A DNA stretch of 64,000 bases, taken from the NCBI RefSeq assembly GCF_000261685.1, contig NZ_AJQE01000044.1:62001-126000 (forward strand). Direction: 5' to 3'. The notes under the pieces were generated by a model. The model saw nothing but the letters and a program-made list of their open reading frames with translations. It was not told the origin of the DNA and did not search any database. This DNA is from Bradyrhizobium genomosp. I (2014) (GTDB lineage Bacteria; Pseudomonadota; Alphaproteobacteria; Rhizobiales; Xanthobacteraceae). Below, in pieces: positions 46,975-55,796 of the stretch (the first letter of the stretch is position 1; each line of letters begins with the position of its first letter). The position numbers were made by a program, and so were the translations under genes.

Positions 46975-48077
46975 CGCCCGAGAACGCGCGACTGCATCGG
47001 CTTCGTGGTGGACTTACGGCAGTTGAGGTTGGTGCGCGCGGTATCGAAAGCCTGGCGCGCAATGCCAATTGCACCCGCCTTCGGGCGATCGTCATCACCG
47101 GGCTCACGCCGAGCAAGGTGATCGAGCACGTTCTGGGCGAGCTGCCCGATGCGATGTCACCCTTCGCCATCACCCTGACCCAGGCTTTCGAGAAGCGCCT
47201 TCTCTCGAACGCCGGCGGGTCGCTGTTGACGGTCTATCGCGAAAAGGGGCATCTCGATCCGCAGGACGCTAAGATCACGAACGTGGCCGATCTGGCGCCA
47301 CGCGACACCCAGGTGGATTGCATTCGCCGCGAGCGCGAAACCCGCCGGCTGATCGAGCTGAAACTGCGCGGTGACCCAGCAGCTCCGAATCTGATCTTGA
47401 AGCCGCGTCTTGCCTTGACCATCGTGGGTGTCACCCACGCCATCGAACTCGACTATCTGGTCGCGAGCGACAGAGAACCGTTCTATCGTGTAGGAGTCAT
47501 CAAGTCCTATGCCGACCGTGGCGGCAAGACCAACAAGGCCCACATCCGCACGGCTTGCCGGGAAGCGTCGGTGGGCACGCTGGCGTTGCAGCAACTGCTG
47601 ACCTCGCTTGGGCAACCGGTCGAGCTTGCCGGCGACCGGATCGATATCGTCTTGAAAGCCCCGGGTTCATTCACGCCGCGGCTTTACGCCGCCCAGCGAG
47701 CCGAGTCCGAACTGGCCTCGCTGACCCGCGCCTTGGCGGCGGCGCCGAGCGACCTCGACCAGATCGAGCAGATGCTTCCTGCTGGAGCGTCTCTCGCCAA
47801 GCCCGAGGTCATCGAAGCGCTGCCCAACCACTATTGCTCGAGTTGCAAGGAGCATTGCGCGCTCTGGCAACACTGCCGTGCTCAGGCGCAGGCACAGGGT
47901 AACGCGATCATCCTTGGCGATCAGGCTGCCGAGCAACTGGCGGCAGCCGGTTCGCTCAACCGCGCCATGGACCTGTTGAACGGCAGCGGCCGTCCTCCTG
48001 ACAATCGCGCTGAAGTGGTCCTGGCAGCCGAGCTGCGGGCCGCCTCAGCTCTTCTCGATCGGATTGCCAATGGCTGA
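46971..48077 (+). CDS. Cas4/RecB-like Fe-S nuclease
   Basis: Translation from TTG 46971 (overlapping the previous stop) gives 368 residues. The C-terminal cysteine cluster, C289-x2-C292-x3-C296-x5-C302 (YCSSCKEHCALWQHC), is the type that holds an Fe-S cluster in Cas4/AddB-type nucleases. Upstream, ELDYLV (Asp161) followed by YRVGVIKSY (Lys178) is the likely D..xxK part of the PD-(D/E)XK site, in which the usual Glu is replaced by Val. The N-terminal GIESLARNANCTRLRAIVITGLTPSK looks like the region before the core in RecB-family nucleases. It is coupled at both ends to neighbours and would act with the SF1 helicase on DNA. Confidence 0.75.
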   Translation: MTPENARLHRLRGGLTAVEVGARGIESLARNANCTRLRAIVITGLTPSKVIEHVLGELPDAMSPFAITLTQAFEKRLLSNAGGSLLTVYREKGHLDPQDAKITNVADLAPRDTQVDCIRRERETRRLIELKLRGDPAAPNLILKPRLALTIVGVTHAIELDYLVASDREPFYRVGVIKSYADRGGKTNKAHIRTACREASVGTLALQQLLTSLGQPVELAGDRIDIVLKAPGSFTPRLYAAQRAESELASLTRALAAAPSDLDQIEQMLPAGASLAKPEVIEALPNHYCSSCKEHCALWQHCRAQAQAQGNAIILGDQAAEQLAAAGSLNRAMDLLNGSGRPPDNRAEVVLAAELRAASALLDRIANG

Positions 48078-49509
48078 TCTCCTCAACGTCGTCGCCCGCA
48101 TGCGCGCGCTCGAACAAGGCCAAGCCGTCCGCATCGTCAGTCAGCGTCAGGTGCTTATCCAGCCCGGTGCACAAATCCTGACCATGCTCTCGATGGCCGG
48201 AGAAGACACGTCCGTGCATGCCGTCGCGGTCGGTCGCCTTGGCGTCGCGCCGCGGATCAAGGTCGTTGCAGATCCCCGGCGCCGCGACGACCAGTACGAG
48301 CTGTTGCGTTGGCTACTCCCACATTTCGAGACCTACTACGCGCAGTGTCGCGCCGAGGGGACGTTCCCCCAAATCTGGGTCTCCTCGGACGGAGCGCTGG
48401 GCCATCTGGATACGCTCGCAGACCGCCTGCGATTTACCGACGACCAGCACGTGCAACGGCTCGGCGAACTTTGGACTTATGCGGGCGAGCGCTCGCCAAT
48501 CGCCGGCCAGCAGGCCCTGATCAGCGCCACATCCGCTCTCACGGCTCATTTTGCGACCGGTCAGCAGGAAACCGAGGACGAGCATCTGGGTGCCCTGCTG
48601 ACCTGGATAGAACCGCCGCCCGGCCGCGACATTTTCGCGGCGGTCGCGATGGCTGAGCAGCAGCCGATGGGCGCCAAAACTGATCCCCGGTTCGACGCCG
48701 ATGAACTACAGCCGGCGGTGGCGTTGTTCAACAAGGCCCGCAAGGACAACGATGTCCGTGCTCAAGACTTTCATGCGGGCCGGATCCAGCAAATGATGGA
48801 AGGCGTTATCCGCCCGATCTACACGGCGACCCAAAAGGGCATGGCGATCCTGTCTGACCCCAGGTGGCAGCACAACGCCGCGCTCGTCTCTTTGGGGGAA
48901 CAAGAAGCGTCAAACTTCGCCCGGTTCATGGAGGCGCGGGATGAGGGCCATCGGTTGCCCTACCATGACTCCGCCAAGGCCGCCGCGTTCAAGATCGTGG
49001 CGCGCGAGCGTACCGTCGACAATGTTGAGGCCGCCTTTGTGCGCCATGACCATGCCGCCCGCGAGCGCGGCGTCGAAAGCGGCACCGTGCTGCGCGGCAC
49101 GCTCGTCGACCGGCAGAAGGTACGGCTTGCACCGCGGATATTCGAGACCAGGATGGTGCTCTCGACTGCCCAGGAGAGCCTCCACTTGCGTGCCGGCGAC
49201 GAGCTCTGGCATCTCGATGATCCGAAGCTCTGCATCCGCGTCACCGAGGTCGAGCGCCACGGTCCCATCAGCTGGGTAAGCGCGACCGTCGATAAGGGTA
49301 AGCGCGCTGCCCTGCAGCTCGACATCGGAAATGTCCTTGATCTGGGGCCGGAGAATCCGGATTGGGGGGCTACGGTCCGCGAATTTGCGCAGATGCATAC
49401 TCGACTTGCCTCTGCTCCTTGGACGCATACCGAGGTTGTACCGCCAGCGACGCCCTCGAACCGGCCCAGGCCAAACGATCTGCTTGCTGCTGTAGAAAGG
49501 CTCGTGTGA
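48064..49509 (+). CDS. Uncharacterised operon protein (481 residues)
   Basis: The start at ATG 48064 lies 14 bases before the stop of the previous gene. The protein is soluble, with no Walker motif, membrane segment or known catalytic motif; it has a regular helical character in 60-280 and a beta-rich C-terminal third (GTVLRGTLVDRQKVRLAPRIFETRMVL, then LHLRAGDELWHLDDPKLCIRV). It sits between the Fe-S nuclease and the helicase and shares translational coupling with both (TGATG to the next gene). I infer that it is a structural or regulatory subunit of the same complex. The family is not known to me. Confidence 0.6.
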   Translation: MPMADLLNVVARMRALEQGQAVRIVSQRQVLIQPGAQILTMLSMAGEDTSVHAVAVGRLGVAPRIKVVADPRRRDDQYELLRWLLPHFETYYAQCRAEGTFPQIWVSSDGALGHLDTLADRLRFTDDQHVQRLGELWTYAGERSPIAGQQALISATSALTAHFATGQQETEDEHLGALLTWIEPPPGRDIFAAVAMAEQQPMGAKTDPRFDADELQPAVALFNKARKDNDVRAQDFHAGRIQQMMEGVIRPIYTATQKGMAILSDPRWQHNAALVSLGEQEASNFARFMEARDEGHRLPYHDSAKAAAFKIVARERTVDNVEAAFVRHDHAARERGVESGTVLRGTLVDRQKVRLAPRIFETRMVLSTAQESLHLRAGDELWHLDDPKLCIRVTEVERHGPISWVSATVDKGKRAALQLDIGNVLDLGPENPDWGATVREFAQMHTRLASAPWTHTEVVPPATPSNRPRPNDLLAAVERLV

Positions 49510-50867
49510 TGACCGATCCGCAGACACTTGCCGATGAGGCGCTTCGAGAGATTCTCGAGAGCCAGTGGCAAGGCGTGCCGGCCGTCGTCTTGCGTTCACC
49601 TCCGGGCGCCGGCAAGACCGGTGTCGCACAGCGGCTTGCGCTGCAGAGCGCGCGCCTGCTTCATCAGCGCTGCATGGTCGTTACTCAGACCAACGAACAG
49701 GCTTTCGATCTCGCCCGGCGCCTCGGGCGCAACGCGGATGGCTTCCCGATCCACCTCTACGCGAGAAGGGGCCTCGATCTACCGGCTGACGTTCGGACTA
49801 ATAGCAATATTCGCGTCATCGAGGAATTTGGCCACATCCCTCAGCAACCCGGCATCACCATCGGCAACGCCGCCAAATGGAGCTGGATCGACACCGGCGA
49901 GGCAATGTTCGACCTTCAGATTGTCGATGAAGCCTTCCAGCTTCCCGACTACCGCTTTCAGCTGATCGCCAATCTCGCGCCGCGTCTCGTAATGATCGGA
50001 GATCCCGGTCAGATCGACCCCTTCGTCCACTGTGAGATTGAACGGTGGCGGTGCAACCCGGCTGGTCCGCAAGTTTCGTCGCCTGCCGCCCTGGTCAAGC
50101 GGCATCCCGCCGTGATGCAGATGTCATTGCCGGTGTCACGGCGACTGAACACGGACACGGTCCGTCTGGTGCAGCCTGCATTCTATCCCGAAATGCCGTT
50201 CGAGGCGATGAGCGAGGACCGTGAACTCCGCTTCGAGGTTGCCGGCATAATGCCTTTCGACGCCGCGCTCGATGCGGTCACCGCGGGCGCCAAGATCGTC
50301 ATGGTCGAGCTGCCGCCGCAGCTGACGGGCGAGCGCGACGAAGAAATTGCCGATGAACTCGTCGCATCCGTCCGCCGCCTGCTCATGCGCAACGCGTGGG
50401 TCAGGGACGATGGTGTCGTGTCCCGAGTTACACCGGACAACATCGGCGTCGTCTGCGCTCATGTCAGCCAGGTCAACGCCGTGCGCGAGCGCCTCGGGCG
50501 CGATCTTGCGAGCGTGTTTGTTGAAACCGCCAACCGCTATCAGGGGATCGAGCGTGCCTTCATGTTCGTGCATCATCCGCTCTCGGGGCGTGCCGATGCA
50601 TCGGCGTTCCACCTCGACGCCGGCCGGCTATGCGTGATGCTCTCCCGCCATCGGGTTGCTTGCTGGATATTCGGGCGGCAGGGCATCGCGCAGCAATTGA
50701 CCCGCTACGCACCGATTGGCGACCGCGCCCTCGGCATCGATGATGATCCAGAGTACCGAGGTTGGCGAGCCCATCTCACGGTGATGTCCTGGCTGGCCAA
50801 TGCCGGTCGGCTCTATCCTGCCGTTCACGGCATGATTGCCTCTGCCCCTGGCCGCGCGGCTGGTTGA
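49509..50867 (+). CDS. Superfamily-1 helicase (AAA_12/Upf1-like)
   Basis: ATG 49509 overlaps the previous stop by one base. The 452-residue protein has SF1 motifs in order: Walker A SPPGAGKTG (30-38), motif II VDEAFQLPD (139-147), motif III GDPGQIDP (164-171), motif V NRYQGIERAF (341-350) and motif VI VMLSRHRVACW (376-386). It is a compact single-chain DNA or RNA helicase/translocase with no extra nuclease domain. As last gene of a four-gene coupled operon with a Cas4-like nuclease, a Dna2-like helicase-nuclease pairing is the natural reading. ATP hydrolysis is expected; the polarity is unknown. Confidence 0.85.
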   Translation: MTDPQTLADEALREILESQWQGVPAVVLRSPPGAGKTGVAQRLALQSARLLHQRCMVVTQTNEQAFDLARRLGRNADGFPIHLYARRGLDLPADVRTNSNIRVIEEFGHIPQQPGITIGNAAKWSWIDTGEAMFDLQIVDEAFQLPDYRFQLIANLAPRLVMIGDPGQIDPFVHCEIERWRCNPAGPQVSSPAALVKRHPAVMQMSLPVSRRLNTDTVRLVQPAFYPEMPFEAMSEDRELRFEVAGIMPFDAALDAVTAGAKIVMVELPPQLTGERDEEIADELVASVRRLLMRNAWVRDDGVVSRVTPDNIGVVCAHVSQVNAVRERLGRDLASVFVETANRYQGIERAFMFVHHPLSGRADASAFHLDAGRLCVMLSRHRVACWIFGRQGIAQQLTRYAPIGDRALGIDDDPEYRGWRAHLTVMSWLANAGRLYPAVHGMIASAPGRAAG

Positions 50868-50989
50868 CGCTGCATGTGAAGTGCGATGAACAGCGCGAAT
50901 AGCTAATTTTCGGGCACCATATAATGCTCGCTACGCAACGCGCGCAGCAGGCATCTCATTTTTCTCGAAGGTCGAGAACTGGAGAATCG

Positions 50990-52054
50990 TTAGCTCTTGG
51001 TTTCAGAATCGGTCCGACTTAAAATATCGTCGGTACTGACGTTCCACAGTCTGCTTTTCGAGAGTATGAGCCGGCGCGCTAGACTCTGCACGTTGAAGAC
51101 TTCATAGGGACCTAAGAACGCCGACGCTTCACTGAAACCGTGTGCCGTCATAAAGTTTCGAATGAAGCTGCTGACGTGGAGAGCTTCAGGTATCGTCAAT
51201 TCAACATCACGAACGACTTGACCGTCGCCATACGGAGCGGGCGCCCCAAGTGCAGGCTTGATGCTTTCTTCCGACTTGGATTCCTCGCCCCTCACGATCC
51301 AATTCACCTTTTGGCCAACTTCTATCCCCGCCTTCTGAAGTCTATCCAAAATATCTTTCAGTACGGCGGGGTTCCAGTCACCCGCTAGAAACCGTGCTTT
51401 CGCTGCGCTCGACTTCACCTGGAGCTCGATCTCTTCAATCGCTGAGAAAGCAAGGTTGATTGCTATCGAGGTGTTCACGTGAGCTGAGTAGCGCTCAGAG
51501 TGCTTCTCGAAAATTTGGCCATATCTTGGGTGAGTTGACCACCAGGTGATGCTCTCCGTTTCGAAGCTTCGCGAAAGTTTGTGGATCGCATACACCAGAC
51601 GTCTGTCCTGCCATGCAGTTGCCGCCAACGCCACTGCAAGCGGGAAATCAAGATTATGGCTGAATTGCTCGAAGAAGCCATGCCTCCGAAACACGTCGCG
51701 GAAAATGCCTATTTGCTCAGTGGGATCTTCAGGCAGCTCAAAAGCCCGTCGAAATCGAGCGTTTTGCTTGCAATTTCCCTCGATAACGTCGCACGCCGTG
51801 CAGACCAGGCCAATGATATTGTTGGCTGTCGTCTCGTCCGAATCGATCACCATCAGTTGCCCGGCAACAGAGCCCGCACGCGGCTTGATGAGTGCGGCAG
51901 GATGCGAGATCTCTGTTACACCATTTCTGTAAAACCAAAATCGTTCGGACGGATCAGCAATAAAGCGAATTTTCCATCCCGCAGCCGAGCACAAAAAATC
52001 GATTGCCTCGACGTGAGTGGGATTAAACACGAGGAAAGTGCAGTACGACGTCAT
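50990..52054 (-). CDS. Uncharacterised 354-residue protein next to a PLD nuclease
   Basis: ATG 52054 follows AGGAATAGG. The protein is soluble with moderate helix content; it has CTACDVIEGNCKQNARFRRAF, which gives two or three cysteines in the middle, and long helical stretches after 170. No catalytic motif is recognised. It lies 68 bp downstream of the PLD-type nuclease gene in the same direction, so the two form an operon. It may be the sensor or effector partner of the nuclease. I do not recognise the family. Confidence 0.6.
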   Translation of the reverse strand: MTSYCTFLVFNPTHVEAIDFLCSAAGWKIRFIADPSERFWFYRNGVTEISHPAALIKPRAGSVAGQLMVIDSDETTANNIIGLVCTACDVIEGNCKQNARFRRAFELPEDPTEQIGIFRDVFRRHGFFEQFSHNLDFPLAVALAATAWQDRRLVYAIHKLSRSFETESITWWSTHPRYGQIFEKHSERYSAHVNTSIAINLAFSAIEEIELQVKSSAAKARFLAGDWNPAVLKDILDRLQKAGIEVGQKVNWIVRGEESKSEESIKPALGAPAPYGDGQVVRDVELTIPEALHVSSFIRNFMTAHGFSEASAFLGPYEVFNVQSLARRLILSKSRLWNVSTDDILSRTDSETKS

Positions 52055-52122
52055 CCTATTCCTGCTGAATGAGACCGGAAGAACTCTAGAAAAGGACAAT
52101 GAAGGCGGCGTGCACCCCCCAC

Positions 52123-53334
52123 TCAATTCCTTGGCTCGTAGTAAATTGCATCGAGCATAGCGACCCGCGCGTCCCACAGTTCCATCTCCGACCCTGTCGG
52201 GCGCGGGGCGTTATACCAAGGCGCGTGTTGGATGGGCTCGATCACCCGCTCCCAGTAGTTTTCGAGCTTGATGGTGGTGGGCGCAAACGCAAGCGCGGCG
52301 GCGAGACCTGCCGTGTTGCCACCGTTCACGCAGACGAAGAAGTCGGGGCGTTTCATTGCGAGGAGCCGGGTGGCCGGAGCAAGGCGCGCGGTACGCCGGG
52401 ATTGCGAGAACGCGACGGTGAATGCCGCGACGTAGTCGTCAAACTGCGCTCCTGTGACGTTCCCGCGCTTAGGGACTGCGTCGAGCGCTTTAGCTAGTGT
52501 CTTATCTTCCAGGCCAATCAGTTCGGCAAAGGTTCCCGCGCCACCCATCGAGCCGAACCATCCCCATTCCAGGTCCTCGAGGCCTGCCTCCTGAGCTTCT
52601 ACGCGGCCAAGAACGCCCGCGACGCCCTTTGCTTCGGCGGATGACAGGTCGGCGAACGAGGGAGTTTTTGCGAAGAGTTGTTGGATCGCGCGTACCAGTC
52701 TCAAACGCTTTTTATAGTCATGATGCAGGTCCTGCCGGGCCTGCTTGGCAAACTCCGTCCAGGACATAATGCCGAGGGGCGAATTGAAGCTTGTCCAATG
52801 TTTTCCATCACCTGGCAGCACCGGCTTTTTGGGCCTCGGCGAGCCGCCGGCGGCCTTAGATTGTCGGCGATAGCTGTTAGCCAGTGGTTGTGTAATCGGA
52901 AGGCACAAAGGCTTGTACCGATCGAGCTGGTCCCTGACTTGCTGGAAAAAAGGATTTTCAACTGCACCTCTGACGTGGACGCCTGCCTCGAGGTTTGGTC
53001 CAAGGCCACCCTTCGTGAAGTTGGCACTCCCGACGATCGCCTCAGCAATGGTACCGGATTGGAAATAGAAGATCTTGGGGTGGAAGCAACCTGGTCGATT
53101 CTTAGCGACGAAAGCATTCGGGACATCGACGAGACGATCGATAAGATCAGGATCTGTCGCAGAAAAGTCGACGCCGATGAGAATGGATTCAAATTTGGCT
53201 CTGTTCGCGAGAAGTGTATCGGCCACCGACGTGATTCCGCCCCAGGCGACAGCGATAGAAATGCGATCATGCTTTCGGATAAGCGCCGAGAGCCGGCGCG
53301 CGGTCGATTTCGCGTCCAATAGTGTTACTTGCAT
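52123..53334 (-). CDS. PLD-type (HKD) phosphodiesterase/nuclease
   Basis: The 403-residue protein has an N-terminal domain with one HKD-like motif: FHPKIFYF followed by GSANFTKGG (residues about 83-110). It has a single motif, so it would act as a dimer. GVDFSATDPDLIDRL and the early ISIAVAWGG strand fit the phospholipase-D nuclease fold. The C-terminal half is helical and contains repeated RRT/K and WNP-type stretches, probably a DNA or partner-binding part. Such one-HKD proteins occur in several antiviral systems. The next gene downstream is unknown. The 200-bp gap upstream separates it from a divergent unknown pair. Confidence 0.75.
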   Translation of the reverse strand: MQVTLLDAKSTARRLSALIRKHDRISIAVAWGGITSVADTLLANRAKFESILIGVDFSATDPDLIDRLVDVPNAFVAKNRPGCFHPKIFYFQSGTIAEAIVGSANFTKGGLGPNLEAGVHVRGAVENPFFQQVRDQLDRYKPLCLPITQPLANSYRRQSKAAGGSPRPKKPVLPGDGKHWTSFNSPLGIMSWTEFAKQARQDLHHDYKKRLRLVRAIQQLFAKTPSFADLSSAEAKGVAGVLGRVEAQEAGLEDLEWGWFGSMGGAGTFAELIGLEDKTLAKALDAVPKRGNVTGAQFDDYVAAFTVAFSQSRRTARLAPATRLLAMKRPDFFVCVNGGNTAGLAAALAFAPTTIKLENYWERVIEPIQHAPWYNAPRPTGSEMELWDARVAMLDAIYYEPRN

Positions 53335-53534
53335 GCCCCACGTTGCCCCTTGGTCTGATTAACGTGATCCCGGATCGGAGCACGATCTCAACATCGATGT
53401 TACGCAGCATAACCCAGACCTTTGCTTGGACAGAGCGGTGGAATCGGTTAAAATTCATCGGTTAAGTGGCCCCGCCGAAAGTGAGGCTGCTGTGGAGGAA
53501 TCCACGTCAACACTGATGAGATCGGAGTTGCTTC

Positions 53535-54188
53535 ATGGCCGACGTACGCCAATATTCGAACCTATTCGCCTGCCTCTACGACGAACCGGCACCGATCGGC
53601 GCGCTCGGCCGCGGCACCCATTATTCAGTCTTCCGTTGTATCGAGTGGCTCGACGTCACGCGGCGACGGCTCGACCACCCGCAGATCCATGACTTTGCGG
53701 TGATCTGGGATGAAGATCATGATGAGCGCGTGATCGAGGCGGTCGAGCGAATCTACATGGCAGGCCTGCTATCTCCGGTGCAGTTTATTGGCGAACGCAA
53801 GGGCGGGCTGACCGCCATTGTTGCTGCCAAATTCTATTTCAGCGGAAGCGAGGCAGGCACTGCGGCTTATCGCACCGCAGTCGAGGCGATCGTCCAAGGG
53901 CTCGACGATCCCTGGCCCGCGGAGCTTGGCTCCTTCGACCGGTCACCTGGCAACCCGCATCAGAACTTCTTTGAAGGTCTGATCCAGGACAGCGACCACC
54001 GAGTCGGGCTCTATCTCGGCAATATCGATTCGCTCTGGGGCCTTGGCACCAAGCCTTATTTGCCAGCGGCACCCGCCTATTTCCCTCCGCCGATACAGCC
54101 AACGACTCCCGGCGTCATGCCACCCCCGCCGTCTCCTCCGCCGGCGCGCAAGCCATTCCCGCCCATGCCGCTGGCCCCACGAAGCTGA
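53535..54188 (+). CDS. Uncharacterised protein with Pro-rich C-terminus (217 residues)
   Basis: ATG 53535 follows GGAG seven bases earlier. The globular part (residues 1-165; LFACLYDEP, HYSVFRCIEWLD, DFAVIWDEDHDERVIEAVERIY) is alpha/beta and has no recognisable motif; the last 45 residues are rich in Pro (PPPPSPPPARKPFPPMP). No signal peptide. It is nine bases upstream of the next gene, so they are one operon. The family is not known to me. Confidence 0.6.
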   Translation: MADVRQYSNLFACLYDEPAPIGALGRGTHYSVFRCIEWLDVTRRRLDHPQIHDFAVIWDEDHDERVIEAVERIYMAGLLSPVQFIGERKGGLTAIVAAKFYFSGSEAGTAAYRTAVEAIVQGLDDPWPAELGSFDRSPGNPHQNFFEGLIQDSDHRVGLYLGNIDSLWGLGTKPYLPAAPAYFPPPIQPTTPGVMPPPPSPPPARKPFPPMPLAPRS

Positions 54189-54196
54189 ACCTCGTC

Positions 54197-55552
54197 ATGC
54201 GCACGCTTAGTGAGCAGCGCTTCGAAGCGCTGGCGGGGTACACCCGGCAGCCTCACCTGATCACGCTGCTGCAGGAAGCCGCTTGGTTCTCGACGCCCGA
54301 CGAACGGCTGTTGGGCGTTGTGACCAGGGACCGCATAGACCACGATTTCGGCTGGATCCTGCTCGGTCGCGATCGACGCTTGCGATTTCGCTGCATCGCA
54401 GTTGACGCATCTCTAACGTCGTTCGAAGTTGCCAGGGCTTCCCTCGAGGCTGCGTTGACAGAGCACGCGCTCGAACCAGACTCCAGCTATCATCAGGGTG
54501 ACGAGGAAGGTCCGCCAGTCGATTTCTTCGCGCCGATCGTGCCCGAATCGCGGCTGAATCCGACGTTCCGCGTCCTGCTCGAGGACCCACGCTATTCGCC
54601 CGCGCGCGAGCTCATCCAGGCGATGATGTGCTTCTATGAGGATGCCGACGGCAATTTCATCGAGCAGTTTCAGACTACAGGCTTCGATCCTCGCGTATGG
54701 GAACTGTATCTCTTCGCAACCTTTACCGAACTCGGCTTCGCACACGAAGAGGGGGTTGCCGTGCCCGACCTCTTGCTCACCAGCCCGAGGGGCCGGCTCG
54801 CGGTTGAGGCAACAACTATCAACCCGCCGCAACGGGGTAGCGCGCCCCGGCCAAAGAACGTTGCCGAAGCGCGGGCCTATCTGGAAAATTACGTACCGAT
54901 CAAAGTCGCGCGCGCGCTCAAGCGGAAGCTTTACCATAAGACGCGCTACTGGACGGTGCCTGGGGCAACGGACATGCCGTTCGTGATCGCGCTACAGGAT
55001 TTTCACGGCCCGCAATCGATGTCGCGCATCATCATGCCTGCAACCGAGTACGTGTTTGGTGTGCGCCATTCAATAGTTGACGGTGCGCGCCGGATCGAAC
55101 GGATCCGCGAGCATGTCTACGAAGGCTGGCAAGAGCCGCCATATTTCTTCGGCCTGCCCGAGGCAGAAAATGTCAGCGCGGTGATGCTCAATCCTGTCGG
55201 GACGATACCGAAGTTCAATCGCATGGGCTACGTCGCGGGTTTCGGAGACCGCTGTCTTAAGATGACACACACTGGCATTCGGCGCGGCGAGATCGATCCT
55301 AGGGGCCCCGCACCCTTGCCTTTTTCACGGGACGTCCATGCTCCTGGCTATTCAGAGAAATGGATAGAGGGTGCGGTCATTCTTCACAATCCGAGCGCGC
55401 GCATTCCACTCGACCCGGAGATGATTCCGGGCGCTAATCATGAATTCCTCCAGCCCGACGGCTCGATCCTCTCACTGCTGCCAGACTTCCAGCCATACAG
55501 CTCCGGGACGTTGATTACGCTAGGCGAGGGCGAGCCGCCCGGGCCGGGATAG
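54197..55552 (+). CDS. Uncharacterised protein with possible degenerate PD-(D/E)XK core (451 residues)
   Basis: The start ATG 54197 follows the preceding stop after nine bases. Mid-protein, near residues 189-206, the pattern VPDLLLTSPRGRLAVEATT resembles a restriction-endonuclease core, PD followed by ExK, with Thr instead of Lys. The C-terminal part has short repeats of loop-rich sequence. No signal or membrane segment. It may be an endonuclease-like or inactivated variant. Together with the upstream Pro-rich gene it forms a pair whose family I do not recognise. Confidence 0.55.
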   Translation: MRTLSEQRFEALAGYTRQPHLITLLQEAAWFSTPDERLLGVVTRDRIDHDFGWILLGRDRRLRFRCIAVDASLTSFEVARASLEAALTEHALEPDSSYHQGDEEGPPVDFFAPIVPESRLNPTFRVLLEDPRYSPARELIQAMMCFYEDADGNFIEQFQTTGFDPRVWELYLFATFTELGFAHEEGVAVPDLLLTSPRGRLAVEATTINPPQRGSAPRPKNVAEARAYLENYVPIKVARALKRKLYHKTRYWTVPGATDMPFVIALQDFHGPQSMSRIIMPATEYVFGVRHSIVDGARRIERIREHVYEGWQEPPYFFGLPEAENVSAVMLNPVGTIPKFNRMGYVAGFGDRCLKMTHTGIRRGEIDPRGPAPLPFSRDVHAPGYSEKWIEGAVILHNPSARIPLDPEMIPGANHEFLQPDGSILSLLPDFQPYSSGTLITLGEGEPPGPG

Positions 55553-55585
55553 ATACGCAATTGGCCGGATCATGCATTGGCCTCA

Positions 55586-55792
55586 TCAAGGCGGACAAGG
55601 CGGCTCGTCACGCAGTCGACCAGCGCTGGTAGTCGCGTGGTTGAGCGCCGGCCCCAAATCTTGCGGACGAGCATGGTGTGCGAGTTCAGCCCAGCGGTCG
55701 ACGGACGCATAGAAGGCGTCCATCTCGATGTGGATGATCTTGCGCTGGCGGCTCGGGGAAGCCGCCTGGGCGTCCTCGTCCTCGATGGTCAC
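55586..55792 (-). pseudogene. Truncated dinB-like DNA polymerase gene (N-terminal stump)
   Basis: From GTG 55792, four bases after the stop of the SRAP gene, the frame reads EDEDAQAASPSRQRKIIHIEMDAFYASVD, which matches the DNA polymerase IV N-terminus (KIIHIDMDAFYASVE) including the first catalytic Asp. After ASVD homology stops; the remaining 35 residues are unrelated. So only the first 25-30 residues of the polymerase domain survive. The gene was probably the last in the SOS-controlled unit and was cut by a deletion. Confidence 0.7.
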
Positions 55793-55796
55793 GTCG

